Part shown: piece after piece, positions 1-6,893 of the stretch
Position numbering within the stretch: position 1 is the stretch's first letter
Layout: the number at the start of each line of letters is the position of its first letter
DNA from: JAJKIP01 sp040509055
GTDB taxonomy: Bacteria; Bacteroidota; Bacteroidia; Chitinophagales; Chitinophagaceae
Direction: 5' to 3'
Assembly (NCBI GenBank): GCA_040509055.1
Contig: JBEVLT010000180.1
Location: forward strand, 1 to 9,514
Length of the DNA: 9,514 nucleotides
Notes under the pieces: generated by a model
Told to the model about the DNA's origin: nothing
The model's database searches: none
What the model saw: only the letters and a program-made list of their open reading frames with translations
Program-made: the position numbers and the translations under genes

Positions 1-88
1 CCATGTACATGCAGCGCCAATATTGTTTTTATAGCAGGAATCCCATTGTTTTATAAAAACAACCTGCCGGATGGTAGCTTTCTCTTTT

Positions 89-336
89 TTACCGGACACC
101 AATACCTATCAAAATATTCACCAGGCAAAAAAAAATGGTTACCCATACCCTGGCCCTCGGCTCGATCCAGTCTGCCAGCAAAAAAAGAAGAAAGCTGATG
201 GCGCCCATGACCAGGGGGCCCGCTAAATGGATCAGACCAGCATTTCCGGCCGGGTAGTGGTTGCCGCCAGGTTGGCTATAAGCCAGGAAACAAAAACCGA
301 TGCGGCTACGATTATTGCCGCAGTACTTTTTTTCAT
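89..336 (-). pseudogene. Small three-helix membrane protein, reading frame apparently broken by one missing base
   Basis: Two overlapping minus-strand frames each hold part of what looks like one small membrane protein. The first starts at ATG 336-334 with MKKSTAAIIVAASVFVSWL, a good first transmembrane helix, and stops at TGA 234-232. The second frame covers the rest down to TAA at 91-89 and carries two more helices (around GPLVMGAISFLLFLLADW and VWVTIFFCLVNILIGIGV) separated by a short charged turn. The span is 248 bases, so adding one base between about 262 and 235 gives an 82-residue protein with three helices. The start is 24 bases after the stop of the secreted-protein gene on the same strand, so the two are probably co-transcribed. 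The second frame is also open upstream to an ATG at 388, but that stretch has no membrane character and overlaps the neighbouring gene. I do not recognise a family. The break could be a real mutation or a sequencing error. Confidence 0.55.
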
Positions 337-360
337 GCAGAAAGCAGGTTACATGCAAGA

Positions 361-1146
361 TTAATACTTCACTCCATACATCTCCCATTCATCTTCATCG
401 CCCAGCTCGCTGCATAGTTCGGCATACAGGGCTACCAGCGCCTGCGGATCGGATACTTTAATGTGCTTTTTGATCAGTCTGCGAAAACAGTCCAGGTAAT
501 AAGCCCGCCGGCCATAGCGGTTGTGCTGGTCGATATCATCCTGTGTTACTTTCTCGTCCCAGGCTGCCAGCAGCGGCGCTACCCTGCCTGACGCACATTG
601 GAAGATCTTTGCAGCCAATTGCTCATAGAGCTTCACCCGTTTCGCCTCTGTAAGTCCGGTCAGCCGATCCAGGTAAGCGATATCATAGATATACTCCAGG
701 CCGGTCACGCTGTCGGACATGGAAAACGCTTTTTCGATATCCGCCAGGCTATCATTACGCGGATCGATGAGATAGCGAAACAGGTGATCCCTGCTATCGC
801 CTGCAGGTGAATAAAGCCCGATATCCACCTGGTAGAATTGCCAGTATGGCATATACGTCGATTCCTTATTCATATCCTTCCAGCGACTGATTGCGGGCTT
901 CAGTAAGGGAATAAGGCTGCGAACAGCCCGGGTTACTTCGTTGATCGAAACGCGGCTCTTTGTTTGCACGTCGTAACGGAAGTTCAATCCCAGGAGATAG
1001 TCCGCATCGTTATAATCCGCATCGGACCATTTCAGATGGAGAGTAATATTACCCGATACAAACCGCGCAGGCGGTACAGAGTCCGTTTGCGCAGCAGCAA
1101 GCGTGGAAAAGACGGACAGCAGCAGGAGCAGTTTTATTATTTTCAT
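361..1146 (-). CDS. Secreted protein of unknown function
   Basis: This 261-residue protein begins with a clear Sec signal peptide (MKIIKLLLLLSVFSTLAAA, cleavage probably before Q20). There is no lipobox cysteine, so it is predicted to be soluble in the periplasm or secreted. The frame is open 20 codons further upstream to 1206, but the ATG at 1146 puts the signal peptide at the N terminus and is chosen for that reason. The mature part is mixed alpha/beta in character and rich in charged and aromatic residues, with an acidic segment close to the C terminus (GDEDEWEMYG). No catalytic motif or known domain is evident to me. A plausible promoter lies about 20 bases upstream. The broken small membrane protein follows it on the same strand. 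Confidence is high that the gene is real; its function is unknown. Confidence 0.85.
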   Translation of the reverse strand: MKIIKLLLLLSVFSTLAAAQTDSVPPARFVSGNITLHLKWSDADYNDADYLLGLNFRYDVQTKSRVSINEVTRAVRSLIPLLKPAISRWKDMNKESTYMPYWQFYQVDIGLYSPAGDSRDHLFRYLIDPRNDSLADIEKAFSMSDSVTGLEYIYDIAYLDRLTGLTEAKRVKLYEQLAAKIFQCASGRVAPLLAAWDEKVTQDDIDQHNRYGRRAYYLDCFRRLIKKHIKVSDPQALVALYAELCSELGDEDEWEMYGVKY

Positions 1147-1165
1147 AACTATCGCTAACCGGGGG

Positions 1166-1199
1166 AAAGGTAGGCAAGTTTTTATTTCAGGGTTGTTAA
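1166..1199 (-). promoter_or_regulatory. Possible Bacteroidota-type promoter for the secreted-protein gene
   Basis: Read on the minus strand, TTAACA (1199-1194) is followed after 21 bases by TACCTTT (1172-1166). The second element fits the Bacteroidota -7 box (TAnnTTTG) except for its last base. The -33 element is weak. It sits about 20 bases upstream of the chosen ATG at 1146, which would give a very short leader. Confidence 0.35.
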
Positions 1200-1290
1200 T
1201 TGCCACTAATCAAAATCATCCACACCCCTGCCGCCCGTCATCATCCCGCAGCGCGGAAAGCGGCAGCTTTGCCGGCAACAATACTCCGGT

Positions 1291-1920
1291 ATGAACCCTG
1301 TCAGGTCCATCGGCATCTGGTCATCCATTTTATCGTTCGTCTTTGCTATTGGCTATTGCATTCCCGAGCTGCTGTCCACAGCAGGACTGCTCCCGCACCC
1401 GCACAACCTGTTCTGGCTGTTCCTGCCTTCGCTATTCCTGGCGCCGGCCTTCCTGGTCACCATGCTGTGCCTGCATTACCAGGCAGATGGCGAGCTAAAA
1501 ATATGGACAGCGCCGGGCGCGGCATTCGCCATCATCTATTGCGCATTCGCCACGCTCACCTACTTTGTGCAGCTCACGGTGGTGGTGCCGGTGCAGGTAA
1601 GCGGTGGGCCTGCGGACGGGATCGATGTGCTGCTGTTTGACCGCCAAACCTTCCTGATGGCCATCGACTGCCTGGGTTATTTCTTCATGAGCCTGTCTAC
1701 TTTTTTTGCGGCGTTTGCATTCCGTCGTTTAGTCAACAAATGGCTGTACCGGGCCTTGTTGTACAACGGGCTGCTGATGCCCATTCTCATACTCGCTTTT
1801 TTCTATCCCGTGCTGTACTATGTGGGCGCCCTGTGGATGATCAGCTTCCCGCTGGCCATGGTACAGGCCGCCCGCCTGTTTCGCCGGAATACCGCTTCAA
1901 AACTTATCATGTTTAAATAA
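1291..1920 (+). CDS. Six-helix integral membrane protein of unknown function
   Basis: This 209-residue protein is almost entirely hydrophobic, with about six predicted transmembrane helices near residues 9-29, 40-61, 74-100, 121-145, 153-174 and 177-196. A polar loop of about 20 residues after helix 3 contains GGPADG. The C-terminal tail is basic (RLFRRNTASK). No transport or enzyme signature is recognisable. The stop codon is 6 bases before the start of the CMD-family gene, so the two are very likely co-transcribed and perhaps translationally coupled. The upstream 84-base gap to the divergent promoter has no convincing TAnnTTTG box; CAGCTTTG at about 1265-1272 is the nearest approach. The membrane call is firm and the function is unknown. 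Confidence 0.85.
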   Translation: MNPVRSIGIWSSILSFVFAIGYCIPELLSTAGLLPHPHNLFWLFLPSLFLAPAFLVTMLCLHYQADGELKIWTAPGAAFAIIYCAFATLTYFVQLTVVVPVQVSGGPADGIDVLLFDRQTFLMAIDCLGYFFMSLSTFFAAFAFRRLVNKWLYRALLYNGLLMPILILAFFYPVLYYVGALWMISFPLAMVQAARLFRRNTASKLIMFK

Positions 1921-1926
1921 ACGTTT

Positions 1927-2241
1927 ATGGAACCGAGAACAAATCCTCTTGCCGTATTTCAACAGGAAGCGCCGGCTGTAGCTGCTGCCTTTGACGGGCT
2001 TATTGCATCGCTGGAGGGGCTTACCGGGCTGGATGCCAAAACAAAGCAGCTTGTTTATATCGGCATCAAGGCCGCGCTGGGCGATGCTACGGCCGTGCAC
2101 TACCATGTGCCCATGGCAAAGAAGGCCGGCGCTACGCGGGAAGAAGTGCGCGACGCCATCCTCATCACCCTTACCGTATGCGGGCTGAGCGGCGTAGCTG
2201 CTTCGCTGCCGGCGGCATTGGAGATGTACGACCGCAAATAA
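1927..2241 (+). CDS. Carboxymuconolactone decarboxylase (CMD/AhpD-like) family protein lacking the CxxC motif
   Basis: This 104-residue all-helical protein matches the CMD fold family in length and pattern: an N-terminal helix pair, then LDAKTKQLVYIGIKAAL (35-51), then GDATAVHYHVPMAKKAGAT (52-70) followed by EEVRDAI. In AhpD-type members this last stretch reads CxxCxxxH and the two cysteines carry the peroxide-reducing redox chemistry. Here the histidine is kept (H60) but the cysteine positions are D53 and A56, so AhpD-type thiol chemistry is not expected. The only cysteine is C85. Other CMD proteins lack the pair too, so this looks like a genuine subfamily rather than decay. It follows the six-helix membrane protein by 6 bases in a likely operon. 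Substrate and reaction are unknown. Confidence 0.88.
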   Translation: MEPRTNPLAVFQQEAPAVAAAFDGLIASLEGLTGLDAKTKQLVYIGIKAALGDATAVHYHVPMAKKAGATREEVRDAILITLTVCGLSGVAASLPAALEMYDRK

Positions 2242-2339
2242 GCGAAGAGCGCTTCTGCAAAAGCTGATCACCCCAACCCGGTGGCGCCTGTGCGCACATA
2301 CCCCTGGCGGCTGATCCTGCCTCTCCAATATGCCGGCTC

Positions 2340-2630
2340 TTATCTAGCTCTTAATTCATACATAGCCCTGTCACCAGCTTTCCCCTTTTGTGCCCCGATT
2401 AAATAACCGATTATAAAAAACAGGCCAATCAGCATCAATAATACCGGGAGCAACTTTCGTTTGGAAGTAAGTAGATTCCTGAGCAAAAGCGTAAAAGCGA
2501 GAAAGCTAAATACATAATGGACACTCATATTCCATTTATCAATAAAAAATGGCACTATTACCAGCATGAATGCAAACATTGCATACACGGCTTGCTTAGC
2601 CAGGTATTTGCTGTTTTCCTTAATACTCAT
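2340..2630 (-). CDS. Small AT-rich three-helix membrane protein
   Basis: This 96-residue protein starts at MSIKENSKYLAKQ and has three predicted helices near residues 14-30, 37-54 and 60-80, with a positively charged loop (TSKRK) between helices 2 and 3 and a basic C-terminal tail. The frame is open to 2720, but the extra N-terminal residues are not membrane-like and a strong predicted promoter lies inside that extension, so the ATG at 2630 is preferred. The gene is clearly AT-richer than its neighbours: I counted 22 and 18 G/C in the two 60-base lines 2461-2520 and 2521-2580 (about 37% and 30%). It is convergent with the CMD gene and divergent from the macroglobulin/plug gene, so it stands alone. 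No family recognised. Confidence 0.72.
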   Translation of the reverse strand: MSIKENSKYLAKQAVYAMFAFMLVIVPFFIDKWNMSVHYVFSFLAFTLLLRNLLTSKRKLLPVLLMLIGLFFIIGYLIGAQKGKAGDRAMYELRAR

Positions 2631-2686
2631 TTTTATCAACCGGGAGTTATGCCGCTGCTGGTATTTTCCAACGGGAATGTAAGGAG

Positions 2687-2717
2687 CAAACTTACTTTTT
2701 CCTGCGGTCCGCCAAAA
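2687..2717 (-). promoter_or_regulatory. Bacteroidota-type promoter for the AT-rich membrane protein gene
   Basis: On the minus strand TTTTG (2717-2713) is followed after 18 bases by TAAGTTTG (2694-2687), an exact match to the Bacteroidota -7 consensus TAnnTTTG with a TTTG-like -33 element. It predicts transcription starting around 2680 and a leader of about 50 bases before the ATG at 2630. This supports the shorter start for that gene. Confidence 0.6.
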
Positions 2718-2809
2718 CAAAACACCGAAAACAAACGCTGATACCGTTTTTGAACCGGTGCCGGAATTGTTGCCCCGGCCAGGGCATAAAACCGCTAAGT
2801 TCGGTCCCT

Positions 2810-5581
2810 ATGCCTGCACCCAAAAGCTATGGCCGGTCAGTGGCCCTGCTGCTCCTTTTTATTATTCCCTGCCTGCAGGCCCGGGCGCAGTCCCGCGCCT
2901 TTGAGCAAGCCGTGCTCACCAGTGACAGCCTCAACATCCGTTTCCCGCGGGAAAAGATCTTTGTTCATCATGACAGGCCACACTACCGGCCCGGCGATAC
3001 CCTGTGGCTGAAAGGCTATATCCTTTCCGGCCCGGAGCATATGGCCAGCGATAGCAGCCGGCTGGCATATATCGAGCTTATCAATGCACAGCATGAAGTG
3101 GTAAAGCGCATCAGCACGCCCAGCTACCTGGGGCTTTTTACCGCCAGCATCACGCTGCATGAAAAGCATTTTCCACAGGGCGGATACCTGCTGCGCGCCT
3201 ATACCCGCTACGGGCAAAACTTTGGCGACTCGCTTTTTTTCCAAAGCCGCTTTACCATCATCGACCCGCGGGCAACTACATGGCAAACCGCGGTGCACCA
3301 GCTGAGCTTTGCGAATAACCAGCTACTGGTCTCTGCCCGGCTCACCGGTGCAAACCGGGAGCCGATCGCCAACCGGGCCGTATCGGTGCGGCTGCGGTCA
3401 AAAAACAACCTGCTGTTCCGCACCCGTGTGCTCACCGATGCTTCCGGCAATTTTTCGATCGACACCCTGCTGCAGGATGCCGGTCCCGGTCAACTGCTGC
3501 TGGAGATCGCCGGGGAGGATCATCTGAAGATGGAGCTGCCGGTACAAACAGGCGAACAGCAGCCGATCGACCTGCAATTCCTCCCCGAAGGCGGCAGCTT
3601 CCTGGCCGGACGGCCGCAGCGCCTGGGTTTCAAGGCGCTCAATGCATCGGGCAAGGGCATCGAAGTAAAAGGGATCATCAAAGACAGCAAGGGCGCGGCC
3701 ATCACCGGGTTTGCTTCCATTCACAAAGGCATGGGCATCGTGTCCTTTACGCCCCGTGCCGGTGAAGCCTATACCGCCGTGCTCGACAACGGCCTTTCGG
3801 TTCCACTACCGGCGCCACAGGCTTCGGGAATGCTCCTGCAGGTTACCGGTTCGCCATCGGCAGACAGCATCCGGCTGCGGATAGAGTCCAGCCCCGACCT
3901 GTATGGCCGCACCGCGTATTTCACGGCCTGCAGCCAGGGCCTTACCGCGGCGCGGGGATGGTTCACCCTTTCCCCCGCAGGCTTTAGCTTCAGCCTGGGC
4001 CGCAACCAGCTGCTGCCCGGTATCAGCGTTATTACCGTGTACGATGAGCAGTTGCAGCCGGCAAATGCCCGGGCGGTATTTACGCCGCACCGCGACAGCC
4101 TGCAGCTATCGCTCACCCCGCACAAGGCCGTGTATGGGAGCAAAGACAGTGTGTCGCTCCGGCTACAGGTGCGCAATAGCTACGGAGAGGCTGCAAGCGG
4201 CAGCTTTTCGGTAGCCGTGCTGGATACCAGCCAGGTAAAGCTGCTCGCCGATGCGGAAAACCTGGTGAGCTATATGCTGCTGAGCTCCGATCTCAGGGGC
4301 GCCATCGAAGAGCCGTATTATTATTTCAAACACCCTGATCCCGGTGCGCTGGAAGCCTTGCTGCTCACACAGGGATGGGTCAGCTACAGCCGGCCGGCCG
4401 CTTCCATCATTCCGTACGAAAAAGATTTCGTGATCAGCGGCCGGGTCACCGGCCTGTTCAATAAGGCGGTGGACGGAGCCCGGGTAATGCTGTTTGGCAA
4501 GGCCGGGAAAAACGATTCGTTCTTTGCCGATACCCTCACCGGCGCCGGCGGGACGTTTGCTTTCCGCGGGTTTGATTTTTATGAAACCGACAGCGTGAGC
4601 CTGCTCATCAAAGCGGTAAACAGGAAAGGAAAGGCGTTTACCATCGATGTGGCGCCGGACGAGCCGGAGTACCCGCCGGTGAATGCCGCTACCCGGCTGG
4701 CCGGTATGGGCGAAATGCTGGCCGATACCAGGGTGCGGGACTATGTAGCACGGCAGGAGCAGGTGATGGAAGAGATGAAAAAAGACGGCATCCTGCTCGG
4801 CGAAGTGGTGGTGAACTCCCGGCTGCGGGTACCGGGCTCCAAAAACCTGAATGCAGATGGCGGGGCCGACCAGGTGATCGGTGAAGACATGCTGAACAAA
4901 AACCCCAAAGAAAGCCTGCTCAACATCCTGAAATCGCAGGTGCCGGGTTTTCGCCTGAGTACGCCCCAGGGCTATTACAGGCTGTATTACATGATCCACT
5001 CCAATTTTGTGCGGCTGGTCATCGACGGGGTAGACGTGCATTTCTTTTTCCAAGGCGGCAGTGGGCAGCGCGATGAATATGTGCAGTTCCTGGACAGCTA
5101 CCTGCAATATTTTACGGCGGCGGATATCCGCGGCATCGAGATCATGAACAAGCCCGGCCACAACTCTACATACCGCCGCGCCTTCCTGAGCCCCGAAGAG
5201 CTGCGGAGCACCGGCCCCGGTACCATTGATTTTTCGTTTATCGAGATCACCACCCGCGGCGGGGACGGCCCTTTGATGAAGCGGACGCCGGGCCTGGCCA
5301 TGCTGCGGCCCCTGTACCCGGTGCTGGCCCGGCAGTTTTACAGTCCGCGCTATACGTTTCCCGATCAGCAAACGATAGTACCCGACCTGCGGCAGACGGT
5401 GTACTGGCACCCGGATGTGGCCACCGATGCCAATGGCGAAGCCACGGTTTCGTTTTATACTTCGGAGAGCCGTAGCAGCGGTTATCTTGTTATTGTACAG
5501 GGTACAGACCTGGAGGGAGGGTTGGGGGTGCTGTACCTGCCGTTGGTGATTGCAGGAGATAAAACGAGGGTAAATAAATGA
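2810..5581 (+). CDS. Large exported protein with macroglobulin-like domains and a TonB-plug-like domain but no beta-barrel
   Basis: This 923-residue protein starts with a signal peptide (VALLLLFIIPCLQARAQ, about residues 11-27). The frame is open 20 codons upstream to 2750, but only the ATG at 2810 puts the signal near the N terminus. A macroglobulin MG2-like domain follows, with EKIFVHHDRPHYRPGDTLWL at about 48-67, then further beta-sandwich domains including an LQFLPEGGSF segment near 255-264 and a KAVYGSKDSVSLRL segment near 434. A carboxypeptidase-regulatory-like domain begins around DFVISGRVTG (about 540). A region resembling a TonB-receptor plug runs from about 660 to 815 (LGEVVV, VPGFRL, RLVIDGVDV, IRGIEIMN, IEITTRGG). 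The C terminus has another beta-rich unit (TVYWHPDV...NGEATVSFYTSES). Only about 110 residues follow the plug, so no outer-membrane barrel is present. Similar proteins are common in Bacteroidota; their role is unclear, perhaps as a surface or periplasmic partner of an outer-membrane complex (inference). Confidence 0.85.
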   Translation: MPAPKSYGRSVALLLLFIIPCLQARAQSRAFEQAVLTSDSLNIRFPREKIFVHHDRPHYRPGDTLWLKGYILSGPEHMASDSSRLAYIELINAQHEVVKRISTPSYLGLFTASITLHEKHFPQGGYLLRAYTRYGQNFGDSLFFQSRFTIIDPRATTWQTAVHQLSFANNQLLVSARLTGANREPIANRAVSVRLRSKNNLLFRTRVLTDASGNFSIDTLLQDAGPGQLLLEIAGEDHLKMELPVQTGEQQPIDLQFLPEGGSFLAGRPQRLGFKALNASGKGIEVKGIIKDSKGAAITGFASIHKGMGIVSFTPRAGEAYTAVLDNGLSVPLPAPQASGMLLQVTGSPSADSIRLRIESSPDLYGRTAYFTACSQGLTAARGWFTLSPAGFSFSLGRNQLLPGISVITVYDEQLQPANARAVFTPHRDSLQLSLTPHKAVYGSKDSVSLRLQVRNSYGEAASGSFSVAVLDTSQVKLLADAENLVSYMLLSSDLRGAIEEPYYYFKHPDPGALEALLLTQGWVSYSRPAASIIPYEKDFVISGRVTGLFNKAVDGARVMLFGKAGKNDSFFADTLTGAGGTFAFRGFDFYETDSVSLLIKAVNRKGKAFTIDVAPDEPEYPPVNAATRLAGMGEMLADTRVRDYVARQEQVMEEMKKDGILLGEVVVNSRLRVPGSKNLNADGGADQVIGEDMLNKNPKESLLNILKSQVPGFRLSTPQGYYRLYYMIHSNFVRLVIDGVDVHFFFQGGSGQRDEYVQFLDSYLQYFTAADIRGIEIMNKPGHNSTYRRAFLSPEELRSTGPGTIDFSFIEITTRGGDGPLMKRTPGLAMLRPLYPVLARQFYSPRYTFPDQQTIVPDLRQTVYWHPDVATDANGEATVSFYTSESRSSGYLVIVQGTDLEGGLGVLYLPLVIAGDKTRVNK

Positions 5582-5783
5582 TAATAGTGCGCTGCAGGAG
5601 CGTACCGGCTGGATGCCAACAAAATGTTTGAGCTAGATGGGAATAAGGTGCATAGGCGATGTCACTGTCTTATTAATATATGCCTATAGCCAAGAAGTCC
5701 AGCGCTAACAGAGAAGGTGGGAGACCATTTTGATCCTACTTTGCTCAATGTAATTAGCGGGCTTTAGAAAGGCAATCTTGCTT

Positions 5784-6521
5784 TCATTCTACCGCCGTAG
5801 CCGATTCCACCGTCACACCGACATTTTCAGCTTTGCGCGGTCCGTGCACCTTCAGCTTGCACGGAACCGATTGCCGGGCGCCGATGTATTCATATACGGG
5901 ATAGGTGCTGACCCGCATGGGAGTATTGGTTTTCGACCACCAGGTAACACGCAGGACAGGGTCTTTGAACGCAGCCACGGAAGCCTTATTTGTCAGCGTG
6001 CCCTCGATCACCGTCTCGCCCACCAGGTTTTTCCGCCATGTAATGTCCGTGGAAATATATTTCTCCGGGTTTTGCATTTCGGTTTGCCTGAGCTCTTCCT
6101 TCAGCTCTGCTTCTGTTTTTGGCCGTGGTGCAGGTGAGGCCTGTATATAAGAAGCAGCCGTCATGTCACTGGCTGCAGGTGGTGTATCTCCGCCGGAGTT
6201 AACTACTTTAATGACAAGGAATACAACGGCGGCCACCAACAGCCCGGCAAGTATGCCCTTCCAATACCTTCCCATTGTAAACCCGACTCTCTCCGTGGCA
6301 GAGCTTTCATATTCGTTCCCGCGGCCGGGATAAGCCGGTATGTAGGGAGGCGGCGTAGCAAACAAGGCGGCCTGCAGTTCCGGGATCTGCTGAGCTTCCG
6401 TCCATGTAGCCAGGCCTTCCGTCCACACCGGTACGATCGGGCTGATCTGCATTTCTTTCAATTGGTCGATGGAATAAGGGCCCTGCCGCTGGTCGCCCTG
6501 GTAGAGGTAGTAATTCTTCAT
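5784..6521 (-). CDS. DUF4339 (GYF_2) domain membrane protein
   Basis: This 245-residue protein has three parts. Residues 3-50 form a GYF_2/DUF4339 domain (YYLYQGDQRQGPYSIDQL, then VWTEGLATWTEAQQIPEL), a small fold thought to bind peptides. A proline-rich linker leads to one transmembrane helix at about 88-107. After a charged, partly helical segment (136-153), residues about 155-242 form a beta-rich domain (VIEGTLTNKASVAAFKDPVLRV...) that resembles FxLYD-type extracytoplasmic domains. The likely topology is GYF domain in the cytoplasm and beta domain in the periplasm. No cleavable signal peptide is present. A possible promoter lies about 30 bases upstream. The 55-residue gene upstream on the same strand ends 118 bases away, so an operon with it is not certain. 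The cellular role is unknown. Confidence 0.85.
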   Translation of the reverse strand: MKNYYLYQGDQRQGPYSIDQLKEMQISPIVPVWTEGLATWTEAQQIPELQAALFATPPPYIPAYPGRGNEYESSATERVGFTMGRYWKGILAGLLVAAVVFLVIKVVNSGGDTPPAASDMTAASYIQASPAPRPKTEAELKEELRQTEMQNPEKYISTDITWRKNLVGETVIEGTLTNKASVAAFKDPVLRVTWWSKTNTPMRVSTYPVYEYIGARQSVPCKLKVHGPRKAENVGVTVESATAVE

Positions 6522-6550
6522 AAAAACAAGTAATAGTTTGGCTGACCAAC

Positions 6551-6580
6551 CAAAATAGAAGAAAAAAACAGATTATGCAA
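6551..6580 (-). promoter_or_regulatory. Possible promoter for the DUF4339 gene
   Basis: On the minus strand TTG (6580-6578) is followed after 20 bases by TATTTTG (6557-6551), close to the TAnnTTTG -7 box but one base short in the spacer. The ATG at 6521 lies 29 bases downstream. A short inverted repeat, TTTGG (6537-6541) and CCAAA (6550-6554), overlaps the -7 region and the presumed transcription start. Confidence 0.4.
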
Positions 6581-6639
6581 GTGCTGCCATCATCTTTATT
6601 GCTTCCACGCTATCGGAATTGTAACACGAGAAAGCTATC

Positions 6640-6807
6640 TTAATACGGCGGCAGGTAAAGCACATGCAGCCGGGCCAGGATATACAATACCAGGCAACCG
6701 ACCGCCATGATCACATAGCCACCCACATACCATTGATGCCTGACATGGTTGATGGTCTTTGCTTCTTTCTGCTGTTCCCGTGGTGTTGCGCTGGTTTTAA
6801 TATCCAT
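6640..6807 (-). CDS. Small single-helix membrane protein, 55 residues
   Basis: This short ORF runs from ATG 6807-6805 to TAA 6642-6640 and is easy to miss by length cut-offs. It begins MDIKTSATPREQQKEAKTIN, a charged and polar N terminus. It then has one clear transmembrane helix (residues about 27-45, YVGGYVIMAVGCLVLYILA) and a short tail ending in LYLPPY. The arrangement of soluble N-terminal segment, tryptophan at the interface, helix and short tail is typical of small single-pass proteins and is unlikely for a chance frame. It is divergent from the uracil-DNA glycosylase gene (86 bases between starts) and upstream of the DUF4339 gene on the same strand. No family recognised. The competing plus-strand frame across the same bases is cysteine- and proline-rich and looks like a shadow. 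Confidence 0.62.
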   Translation of the reverse strand: MDIKTSATPREQQKEAKTINHVRHQWYVGGYVIMAVGCLVLYILARLHVLYLPPY

Positions 6808-6893
6808 ATGCTGTATTCCTGCGATGCAAGTAGGATGCCACAGCCCGTAACGCTTCAGCCTGCATTTATCCCCGATTGCTTATTTTACACCGT

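Noticed and set aside
46..62. AT-only-like hairpin TTGTTTT-ATA-AAAACAA downstream of the broken membrane gene
   Set aside because: The stem is weak (one G-C pair per arm) and no T-run follows on the minus strand, so a terminator call is not supported.
1200..1640. A 146-codon plus-strand frame overlapping the start of the six-helix protein gene
   Set aside because: The product is an alanine-, arginine- and histidine-rich out-of-frame shadow. The 209-codon frame encodes a clear membrane protein and runs up to the CMD gene.
2289..2298. Perfect palindrome TGTGCGCACA between the CMD gene and the AT-rich gene
   Set aside because: It lies between convergent genes, away from any promoter, and has no T-run, so no function can be argued.
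4163..5410. A 415-codon open frame on the minus strand opposite the 923-residue gene
   Set aside because: Its product is rich in H, Q, R and P with no recognisable domain or signal, as expected for an antisense shadow of a GC-rich gene. The plus-strand frame has a signal peptide and clear domains.
5596..5625. Short stretch (TACCGGCTGGATGCCAA) resembling part of the CMD gene near 2022-2040
   Set aside because: The exact match is only 13 bases, which can occur by chance in a window of this size, and similarity does not continue on either side. Not enough for a duplicated remnant.
5652..5687. Inverted repeat ATAGGC / GCCTAT in the 202-base gap after the macroglobulin/plug gene
   Set aside because: The stem is 6 bp with a 24-base loop and no following T-run, so it is neither a convincing terminator nor a clear operator. 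The rest of this gap shows no gene.
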